A stretch of DNA of 64,000 nt. Source: Anadara kagoshimensis. Taxonomy: Eukaryota > Mollusca > Bivalvia > Arcoida > Arcidae. Made by a program: the position numbers and the translations under genes. Shown here piece after piece: positions 38,601-50,600 of this stretch. Within the stretch, counting starts at the first letter, position 1, and every line of letters begins with the position of its first letter. A model generated the notes under the pieces. The model did not search any database. It saw only the letters and a list, made by a program, of their open reading frames with translations, and was not told where the DNA came from. The stretch is taken from contig CM037857.1 in assembly GCA_021292105.1 (NCBI GenBank), positions 36,773,932 to 36,837,931 of the forward strand. Direction: 5' to 3'.

Positions 38601-41600
38601 CCAAATAATTACCTCTTGGGCATTTCTTAATGTCATGAACTTTATAATCAAAGTTGTTCCTGAAGAGAATGGCTACACCTCTAGAGTTTGATTTGTAAGA
38701 GCCAAAGTAACAATCAAAGCCCCATTGAGTCCTTACATAGTTTTCTATTTCTGGAACAAAATGTGTATCCTGTAGACAACATATGTTATATTGTTTGCTA
38801 TGTAAAAAACTTAAAACGTCTCTTCTTTTCTTGTTATCACCAGACCCTGACAGTTTATTGTAACAATTTTTAAATCACACATATTCTGTTTACTTATATA
38901 CAGAAATGCAAGTAAAAAAGTTGATGACATAACATGTTTGTGTTAATTGTGTATATAAAACACTGACTGACAAGGGAAAAGGACAAATACAATGAAGGAC
39001 AGGACAAACATAAAATGGACATGGCGAATGAAACTTACTTATGATAGGTATTGTTGGGTTTTGGTCTCTGGAAAGTCAAGGGCATCTAAAATATAGGTTC
39101 ATATTCAATGTGATCTGGCGAAAAAGTCAAACGGAAGACACGTTAATTAAATAATATTTCACAAGAAAAAGATATGGCCTGGAATAAGACCGGAAATTTC
39201 TCTCCAAGGTTTGGTTGCAGTATTTTGAAAAGTATAGCTAAAATATTCCGACAGAGTGCACACCAACATGGAAGAGTCTATATAAAATTAAAAAGGGACC
39301 ATATATAAAGGCGATTTTAACAAAGGAACGCATCGGCACGAACAAACGCATACCACAACACAGTATTACTACCAGACTACCCGGCTTTCTGTGTTAGACC
39401 TGTAAATAGTATAATAATAGACTCGACCGTGTTTATAAACACTTCGCCAAACACATCGCGTACACATCGGAGTACAGAAATAACACGATATGTTTGGAAA
39501 CTGCAGTATAACTGTATAACAAATAAATGATTTTTTAAAAAGAACATGGTGACAGTATTCTGAAAAAATGTGAATATACATTAGTGTACTGATCAGAATT
39601 TGTTAAAATATATACCATGGGAAATACAGCATTATTATACCACAAATACTTAACTATAAAGTTGGGTATACGGATGATAGTATTCTCTGTCTCTAAATCT
39701 ATAGACGAGTATACGATAATGCGCTCGGGCCGCCTCTGGATCACATGCGATTTTTTTATACATATTGCGGACACTGTTGACTGTATTACATCGCGATGCA
39801 TAACTTGTAAATTGGTTTCCCGCTTCCGTAGTGCCTGCCATTTCAACTTTAATGTTATCTAAAACCGGTTGTTCTTCTTGTCCTACTGACAAAATATCTT
39901 CGGCTCGGATCATCGGTATTTTTTCACGGTAAACACTCCCGTTATTGAATATAATTTTGTCTTTGACAATTCGTGTTTGCACATTTTGCTGTGTGTAGTT
40001 TTCCCAAACTTTGACCAGTTTTTTTCCTTTGCTCAACAACTGGGACTGGGGATTGTGGTGTAATATAGAAGGGCAGTTCGACTTTCTGTTCTTTCTTTTG
40101 CTTTTGCGCTGCCAGAATATCGTCTTTCTGCATACGATTAACAAGTCAACTGGTGTTGGAACGTGGTTTTCCTCTAGTTTTATTGTAAGGACCGTTACGG
40201 TGTATATTAACAAAATCTACATTTATATCAAAAAGTTCTTTCAAGAGTTTTGGGATGTCAACTTTCAGGTTTTACCCCCGATTTTTGCCAAGTTGTGTAT
40301 TAAAATGTTGTCTCGCATTGAACGACCTTTCAAGTCAAGTATTTTGGAAGCTTGTTCCGTTACCTTGCAATCCAAATTGATAACAACTGATTTTAGGAGT
40401 TCTATTTCTCTTACAAGTTCGGAATTTGTATGTTTTAGAGAGACAATTTCTGAAGCATTATCTTCAGACTGCTGTGCAATATAATGTACTTTACAATCAA
40501 GGCCATCCTTTGCCCAAACATCTGCCTTCAATCCCTCCACAGTATATTTAAGCTGGTCATATTGGACTAATCCTGTGTTAATTTCACATAAACTGTCCTG
40601 TATACTAGGTAAAGTACTTAAAGCGTTACTCCTAAAGTTTAATGTTGGTATTTTTGGAATTCTCAGCAGTATACATCATTATTTGAAAATTTGCGAAAAT
40701 AATTTTAAAAAATTCTAATTGGTGATTTATCAAAATAATTTTTTTAAAGGAATGCTTTATAGCGATCGTTTCTTATTTTGCGCCGCTCTCATTTCACCTT
40801 GACAGCCAATCATATTCTTCGCTTCGACTGAAATTATGGGAATTTTCATATACGGTATCCCAGGTATGTATAACTCTACTCTGAGTGATTGGGTCTCCCG
40901 GAAAGTTACCAAGGCAATGTTTTCATTGAACAGAATGCCAATCTAAAATGTATTCATACGCGTATAGTCCGTAATTTTTTTATTTTTTATTTTTTGCTGC
41001 ATATATATATTTTAATTCTTTACTTTTGTATGATTATTTTAAGATAAAAATCATAAAAATCCATTAAGTATAAGCCCCTTGGAAAAGGGCGCCGACGTTC
41101 TTCTTTTTGACCTACATGTGGTTGTTTACAGTCGCCGCCATATTTGGATATTTGAATTTACGCTAAGTGACATCGATAAATAAACACAAAAAATCTCTTT
41201 AAACAATGTTTAAGTTGAATAAAGTTTATAATTAACACAAATATATTGACAGCTATCAGTGTTGAAACCAATTTTAATTTTCACAGACCATTTTGCTATT
41301 AAATGAAAATTTTGAATATGGGGAAAATCCCGTTCTAAATAAAGAATCGACATAAAATGGATAGATACATGATCATTTTACGGAAAAAAACGTATAAACA
41401 TGGAGCACATTTGATGATAAATTATATATATTTTTTAAAAATTGATTGCCAAACACGTTTAGCAGTTTGTTGAAAAACGTACGAGGAGGTGAAACTGCTA
41501 TATGTCGGAACGAAAAATATTTTGACCCCGTGCTAATTGAAAATAAATTATAGAAAATATACCAATGAAACACCAGAAAACAGCTATAATTTCAGCAATA

Positions 41601-44600
41601 AATACTTTATTTTCGCGTCATCTGTTTATAAAATATTAAGTAGATCTAGAAAATTTCAATCCACGTGATAAACTTGCACAGAAAAAATGCAAAGTCAGAG
41701 ATTGTGTTATTCTTCCATATCTGCTCATGTAAGATAGGGGTTTTCCCTATGTGAGATACGCGTATCTCACATGGCCACGTGACCTTTAGTGACGTCACAA
41801 TCAAAAGACAATTACGTGAGTCATCATGTGGAGAACATGACGTCATCTTGCGGGAAAACGACCTCAAATTCTTCAAAATTTAGAAACTTTGAGTGCGTTT
41901 CAAATGATAAATATTGAATTTTTTAATGAACGACTTTGTTCCAAAATCCGGTACGATCTATCCAATGGTCATATTTATTTTAAAGTAGAATGTCGAATTA
42001 CAAAGTTAGATTTTACAAACATGGCATTGATGTCTATGTTTATCATACTTGAAGCCAAATATTGGCACTAAAATGGAAGAAAAATAATCCATTATGAGTT
42101 TATTCATGTAAGATAGGGAAATCTCACCCTCGGGGTTGAACATTTCTGGTCAGAGACTCGGCAAGCCTCGTCTCTGACTGAAATGTTCAACCCCTCGGGT
42201 GAGATTTCCCTATCCTACATGGATACTCATAATGGATTCTTATATTCTTACCTTATATTTAATTCATTAAAATCCTGGTGGTTACTTGTTGATAATTAAT
42301 CCATTAATAAGAAGATAATTATAATGAAATCCTCACAGTCTGAAAGCGTTAAAGTTAAAGTCCAGGCCCCGGTTTCACAATCATTCCTTAGCTAAGTTTT
42401 TCCTTAACTTAAATCTTGCAAATTTTCAAATCTTTATAATTTTTTTAATTTTCAAGATATTGAGGAATTTAAGGTGTCATTTTTAAAAGCATTTCTAGAT
42501 TAAAACATTTGCATTTAGATTTGACAAAAATATTCACCAGTAGTTTCAAAAAGAGATTACAAAACTTAGCTAAATTTAAGTTAAGGAAAATCTTAGTAGA
42601 AGGAATGGGCCAGGTAGATTTACAGTCAAAAAATAGAGCGGTGTCTGGTTCTTCAGAAGTATTGATTTTTTTTTCACCTTTTAGTGGGGCCCACAGCGGG
42701 GGTAATTTACCTGGACATTTAAAATCAGTAAAACAATATCAGACCACCCATCAAAGTAATTTTATTGTAGCAGAGGATTATGTTGGACATTTTAGTTGTC
42801 CAAATAATAATCAATTAATTTTCAATTAATCACATTAAGAAATATTTCCCCCTTTTGCACACAATTCTTGTCAACAAACTTCTGAAAGAGACACTTGCCT
42901 GGACAATTTCTGTAATTGGGAGATGCAGATTATTAGCTTAGGGGCTATAGATTGTGTCAGGATGGTTTATACCAATTCAGGCTTTTGAAGCTCACTTGGA
43001 CAATTTATATATATTCAATACATTTAAATTATCTTTAAAACAAAGGTTTTATTTTTATTATCATTTTATTTTTTTTTCAAATTAATTGTGAATTCAATAA
43101 ATAAAATTAATGACTTTAGCAATGGAGAGGAAAACAAGTTAATGTGTCAATTGCAAATCAAGGAAAATAGCTGGTCATGGTGAAAGTTTTTTTTATGTGA
43201 TGATGACACTATGTTGATGATGATGTGACAGGATGATCTGATGAAGATGATGACAATAATGATGATGGCGACATTCAGTTCTGCTGCTGCCAATGATGAT
43301 GATGATGTCACCATGATGATGATGTGACATGAGGAGATATGATGATGATGAAGTCACCATGATGATGATGACGATGATGATGTCACCATGATGATGATGT
43401 GACATGAGGAGATATGATGATGATGATGATGTAACATGAGATATGATGATGATGTTGATGATGATGGTGGTGGTGGTGACATGAGTTGTGTTGATGCCGA
43501 TGATGATAATGATTATTGTGATGAAGATGATGATAGTGATGGTGGTGATGACACTAAGCTCTGCTGCTACCATTGATGATGATGATGATGAATGATGATG
43601 GTGGTGATGGTAATGATGACACTAAGCTCTGCTGCTGCCATTGATGATGATGGTGGTGATGGTGATGATGACGATGTGACATGAGGAACTATGATGATGA
43701 TTATGATGACGATTATGGTGGTGACATGAGTTCTGTTGCTACCGATGATGATAATGGTGGTAATGATGACATTCAGTACTTCTGCTGCCGCTAGTATGAT
43801 GATAATGATGACGACGGTGGTGATGATGATGATGATGATGATGGTGATGATGACATTCATTTCTACTGCTGTCGATAATGATGATAATAATTTATGATGA
43901 TGATGATGATGATGATGATGATATTCAAGTTCAAGTGGACCGAGTTTTGTTGGTGTTATGCCCTTTTTATTAGAAAATTCCATCAAAAATGATGGTTTTC
44001 CAAACTTTAAATTATGTTAAGAGAAATTTGACTCAGATTTTGTGTGCGAGTCTATAGTGGCATATTACAAATCCAGTTCGGGTTTTCTTCCAGTCAACTG
44101 CGTTTTAGTGGAGTTATGCCACTTTAATTTGTGAATTTTATCAAAATGATGGTTTCTCTGGACTTTTTTCCGTTACGCTTGATATATCTCACTCAGATTT
44201 GGGGTTGGGTCTTTAGTAGCCTCTCTTGGTTTTTGAAAGATTGAAAATTTATATTTATAAATGTGAATTACTTAGTTTACTCAATTGACAAACATTGTGT
44301 GGCGTGTCCATTTTGACCATTGTAACATATTGATATGTGTTAGAACCTAACAACTTGCATAAAAAGCAGACTTGTTGTAAGAGGCTTCCTGATCACAGTA
44401 TCTATTATTTGCATGATTTTCATTTGTTACTGATTCATTAGACAAATGCACAATTTTTGTATGAAATTGCTTAGTTTAGCTGATGCTTCAGTACCTTCAG
44501 TACTTTGATGTTCAAACATGTCCAGCGAATATGAGCATTTTGTACCAGGCCTGTTGTATATGTAATTATTTAATGTTTTGTATATTTATTTCAGCCTTGA

Positions 44601-47600
44601 TATTCTCTTATATCAACTAATGCCCTCAGCCATTGAACTAGCAGACATTGAAAAAGCCATTGTAAGTACTATTTTGTTATTTTAATTGTAATGAGTACGT
44701 TTCTGTGTGCATGCAACTTACAATAGGCTTTAATCTTCTCATCTTAAACTGCTAGATTATTTAAAATGTTCTGGCACTCACTGTCCCCTGATTGGCTCTT
44801 TATTTTAGGCTACCTGACTAATTAATCCAACAATTTCGAGGTAGGATTTGATTTTGTCCCTTGATTGGCTCTTTTGCTCAGGCAACTTGACTAATAAATC
44901 CAACGATTTCGAGGTAGGATTTGATTCTGTCCCTGATTGGCTCTTTTGCTCAGGCAACTTGACTAATAAATCCAACGATATGGAGGTAGGATTTGATTCT
45001 GTCCCCTGATTGGATCTTTTGCTCAGGCAACTTGACTAATAAATCCAATGATATGGAGGTAGGATTTGATTCTGTCCCCTGATTGGATCTTTTGCTCAGG
45101 CAACTTGACTAATAAAGCCAACGATTTCGAGGTAGGATTTGATTCTGTCCCCTGATTGGCTCTTTTGCTCAGGCAACTTGACTAATAAATCCAACGATAT
45201 GGAGGTAGGATTTGATTCTGTCCCCTGATTGGATCTTTAGCTCAGGCTTCCAGACTAATAAATCCAATGATATGGAGGTAGGATTTGATTCTGTCTCCTG
45301 ATTGGCTCTCTAGCGCAGGTTCATATAAGTAGGTCACTAGGTAAAATCATCTAGGTCATATAAGTAGGTCACTAGGTTAAATCATTTTGGTCATATAAGT
45401 AGGTCACTATGTTAATCATCTTGGTCATATAAGTAGGTCAGTAGGTTAAATCCTCTTGATCAAACAAGTAGGTCACTAGGTTAAATCATATCCTTATCAT
45501 TATAGATGACACTTTTTTATCTTTTCGTACAAACATCATCAAACTTGCCTAGATTGATTCTCTTGAGAAGACTTATGATAGATTTAGTCATGGAGCACAA
45601 AAAAACCTTATTTACACTCCATAATCCATTTATTTTTGTCTTAGCTTCATGAAACCTTTACAGAATTTTTAATGATCCTCTTGACATTAGGTAATTTAAC
45701 TTTATATTGTAGGTGACCTGGTCAATTCTTAGGTCAATTACTTAGTTAGAACTCTAAAAACCACAGTTTAAATTAAATTTACGTCAAAGTAGCCCAGAAT
45801 AGTCCAATTTAAACCATACCTGAGCTGACCCAAAAGCTCAGATGAGTTATTGCTATCTATCTTCGTCTGTCATCCATTGTTTTTTTTTTTTTTTTTTGTT
45901 TTTTTTGTTTAGACCATCGTCCATCATGCGTTATCAACTCTTCCAAAGCTACTGGCCTAAATCGGATGATATTTAGCAGTAAAAATGTCTAGGTAAAGGG
46001 CTTTCAGATTGTCACAAATGAAGGGGCTATGTCACCCTGGGCCTAATAAAAGGGGAAATGCAAACACATATAAAAATGGTTAAATATCTTGAAACTATAG
46101 AGTTTTAATAATGACATGCATATTAGAATATTGTAGGTAATGGCATAAAGATCATTTTGATATATGATTAAATGGATTAAAAATTTAAGGTTACAGATGT
46201 AAATGGATACTTATATGGCTAATTATTAAAAAAAACTATAAACTTTTTGTATGGGAATGTATATTAGATTATTGTAGGTATTGGCATAATGATCATTTTA
46301 ATATATATGAATGAAGATCCTGGGTCCCAAGGACAAGGCCATGGATGCAAATGAGAATAATAGTTAAATGGTTAATTATCTCAAAAACTATAAACTTTTT
46401 TGTATAGGCATGTAAATTAGAATATTGTAAGGTGTGATATTGGAATTACCATGTCCATCCATCTGTCTGTCCCACTAACCATAATTCTTCTTTAAAGCTG
46501 GATAGATTATGATCAATTGTAGCACAAATGTATACCAACATGACATATATACATTGTGGTGAACACCAAATTTAGGTGTATATAGGTCAGACTGGTCACA
46601 AGATCAAATCTTAGATTAGCATATTTGACTGAATGTTATATTTTGCTTCATAGCCTTCATACCTATATGTACAGATTTTGAACATACTTAGAACAGAGAC
46701 AAATTTGAGAGAATGTGCAGCATACTTAATTTAAATGTAGGTTAAAGGTCAAGGTCATGAGGTCAAATCTTAGGTTTGGATTAGAAAGTAATGTCTGCTC
46801 CATAAATAACAAAAATGAGGATAGATTCTATTCAAGTTTGTACTCAATTTAAGTTGATAACAAGCCATTTGTCATTGTTAGAAATGAGGGGTGGGATTTG
46901 TTTAAGTTGATAACAACCCATTTGTCGTTGTTAGAAATAAGGGGTGGGATTTGTTCCTCAAGAGACTTCGCCAGTTTATTCAAAATCATTTCCAAAAAAT
47001 GTACAAAACTTATACATACTATATTTTAATTTTAGCATTCATTTGTCTTGAAGTATTTAAATAGCTTAAATTTTGAAATGGGTCCCAAAACATTTGGAAA
47101 ATGTATGGAGTTCTGTATATTATGTACAAAACTGCAATAGAATTCAGGTGGAGTGAATAAGGCAAATGACATGACCTTCTTATTTTTATTTTCAGATGTG
47201 CCTCGAGTGTTTAGCACAAGTGCGTTTTAAAAAAATTCCAGAACAAAAGGAAAAGGTTCTATCAAGCTTTCAAAATACCATCACACCTACACAAAGGTAA
47301 CAATAGTTCACTTAAATACCATCATCACGCCTATATAAAAGTAACAATAGTTCACTTAAATACCATCATCACACGTATATAAAAGTAACAATAGTTCACT
47401 TAAATACCATCATCACACCTATATAAAGGTAACAATAGTTCAATTAAATACCATCATCACACCTACACAAAGGTAACAATTGTTCACTTAAATACCATCA
47501 TCACACCTATATAAAGGTAGCAATAGTTCACTTAAATACCATCATCACACCTATATAAAGGTAACAATAGTTCACTTAAATACCATCATCACACCTATAT

Positions 47601-50600
47601 AAAAGTAACAATAGTTCACTTAAATACCATCATCACACCTATTTAAAGGTAACAATAGTTCACTTAAATACCATCATTACACCTATATAAAGGTAACAAT
47701 AGTTCACTTAAATACCATCATCACACCTATATAAAAGTAACAATAGTTCACTTAAATACCATCATTACACCTATATAAAGGTAACAATAGTTCACTTAAA
47801 TACCATCATCACACCTATTTAAAGGTAACAATAGTTCACTTAAATACCATCATCACACTTATATAAAGGTAACAATAGTTCACTTAAATACCATCATCAC
47901 ACCTATATAAAGGTAACAATAGTTCACTTAAATACCATCATCACACCTATATAAAAGTAACAATAGTTCACTTAAATACCATCATCACACCTATATAAAA
48001 GTAACAATAGTTCACTTAAATACCATCATCACACCTATATAAAAGTAACAATAGTTCACTTAAATACCATCATCACACCTATATAAAGGTAACAATAGTT
48101 CATGTGTGAAACAGTTCAATTTGAAACTACAGTTACATATGTGTGAAACAGTTCAATTTGAAACTACAGTTACATATGTGTGAAACAGTTCAATCTGAAA
48201 TGTCAATTCTTATATAATTGCATTAAAGCTTGGACTGTTACTATGTTGCCCTTAAGTTCCCACTGGTCTTTTGTCTCATTTCATCCTATACCACCACAGT
48301 CGCTCAGTTGGGAGAGTGTTCACTTCTTATGTGGAAGATATTGGGTTTGAACCTCAGTGGGGTTGATCAAAACTGACTAATCTGTCACCACAAGCTGTAT
48401 TTAGTAACGGGTCCTCTTCAGAAGAGACCTTAAAACCCGATGCCCCTTGCACAGCAGACATGGCACATTAAAGAACCCTCCTGCAAAATGCCTTGACCAC
48501 ACTGCATAGATAAAAATTCCTTTGTCTTTATTTTTTGCTGGTGATATCTCAGAATAAGTGAAAAATTTTGTTTCGGACACAAAACCCCTTTTTATCAATC
48601 AATCAATCATTTCATAGTGATGACAGTATCTGTCAAGGTTAAAATGAACATGCTTCCTTTGACTGCTACAGATCCACCTTTGACTGCTACAGAAACATTC
48701 TTGATCTGCTACAGAGCCACCCTTGACCGCTACAGGGCTATCTTTAACTGCTACAAAACCACCTTTGACTGCTTCAGAACCACCTTTGACTGCTACAGAA
48801 CCACCTTTGACTGCCTGCTGCAGAACCACCTTTGACTGCCTGCTGCAGAACCACCTTTGACTGCCTGCTGCAGAACCACCTTTGATTGCCTGCTGCAGAA
48901 CCACCTTTGACTGCCTGCTACAGAACCACCTTTGACTGCTACAGAACCACCTTTGACTGCTACAGAACCACCTTTGACTGCTTCAGAACCACCTTTGACT
49001 GCTACAGAATCACCTTTGACTGCTACAGAACCACCTTTGACTGCTACAGAACCACCTTTGACTGCCTGCTGCAGAACCACCTTTGACTGCCTGCTGCAGA
49101 ACCACCTTTGACTGCTACAGAACCACCTTTGACTGCCTGTTGCAGAACCACCTTTGACTGCTACAGAACCACCTTTGACTGCTACAGAACCACCTTTGAC
49201 TGCCTGCTACAGAACCATCTTTGACTGCCTGCTGCAGAACCACCTTTGACTGCCTGCTGCAGAACCACCTTGACTGACTGCTACAGAACCACCTTTGACT
49301 GCCTGCTGCAGAACCACCTTTGACTGCTACAGAACCACCTTTGACTGCTACAGAACCACCTTTGACTGCCTGCTACAGAACCATCTTTGACTGCCTGCTG
49401 CAGAACCACCTTTGACTGCCTGCTGCAGAACCACCTTTGACTGCCTGCTGCAGAACCACCTTTGACTGCCTGCTGCAGAACCACCTTTGACTGCCTGCTA
49501 CAGAACCACCTTTGACTGCCTGCTGCAGAACCACCTTTGACTGCCTGCTGCAGAACCACCTTTGACTGCCTGCTACAGAACCACCCTTGACTGCTACAGA
49601 ATCACCTTTGACTGCTACAGAACCACCTTTGACTGCCTGCTACAGAATCACCTTTGACTGCTACAGAACCACCTTTGACTGCCTGCTACAGAACCACCTT
49701 TGACTGCCTGCTACAGAACCACCTTTGACTGCTACAGAACCACTTTGACTGCTACAGAATCACCTTTGACTGCTTCAGAACCACCTTTGACTGCTACAGA
49801 ACCACCTTTGACTGCCTGCTACAGAACCACCTTTGACTGCTACAGAACCACCTTTGACTGCCTGCTGCAGAACCACCTTTGACTGCCTGCTACAGAACCA
49901 CCTTTGACTGCCTGCTGCAGAACCACCTTTGACTGCCTGCTACAGAACCACCTTTGACTGCTACAAAGCCACCTTTGACTGCAACAGAACCACCTTTGAC
50001 TGCAACAGAACCACCTTTGACTGCTACAGAACCACCTTTGACTGCCTGCTGCAGAACCACCTTTGACTGCCTGCTGCAGAACCACCTTTGACTGCCTGCT
50101 ACAGAACCACCTTTGACTGCCTGCTGCAGAACCACCTTTGACTGCCTGCTACAGAACCATCTTTGACTGCTACAGAGCCACCTTTTGATTGCTACAGAAC
50201 CACCTTTGACTGCTACAAAACCACCTTTGACTGCCTGCTACAAAACCACCTTTGACTGCCTGCTATAGAACCACCTTTGACTGCTACAGAGCCACTTTTG
50301 ACTGCAACAGAGCCATCTTTGACTGCTACAGAACCACCCTTGACTGCTACAGAGAAGGCTATACTGATAGAAATGATAAAATGGCCGAGTGGGTGACTAA
50401 AACTACATTTCAAAAATCAAAATTTTTGTAATTCTAATTCTAATCTAATGGGTTTTATTTCAGAAAATATATCGAAAAGATCAAACCAACAAGTAGAAGA
50501 CGAATAGCTGAAAGTGCATACTTGACTGTTGAAAAATAAAAATGTCACTACAGTTTATATACCAGTAAACACACATGGAAACAGTATACCAGTATACTAC

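Noticed and set aside
42509..42829. 106-codon ORF
   Set aside because: Begins inside a MITE; no recognisable family.
43193..43986. His/Ile/Ser-rich ORFs over the TGA repeat
   Set aside because: Microsatellite composition, intronic.
48300..48360. Functional tRNA gene
   Set aside because: Box A and B present but no cloverleaf with a 7-bp acceptor stem; followed by SINE body and (ATCA)n tail.
48599..50413. Val-Lys-Gly-Gly-Ser repeat protein (minus) or Thr-Phe-Asp-Cys repeat protein (plus)
   Set aside because: Artefact of the 21-bp unit; 25-bp units shift frame and the array is inside a PTCD3 intron.
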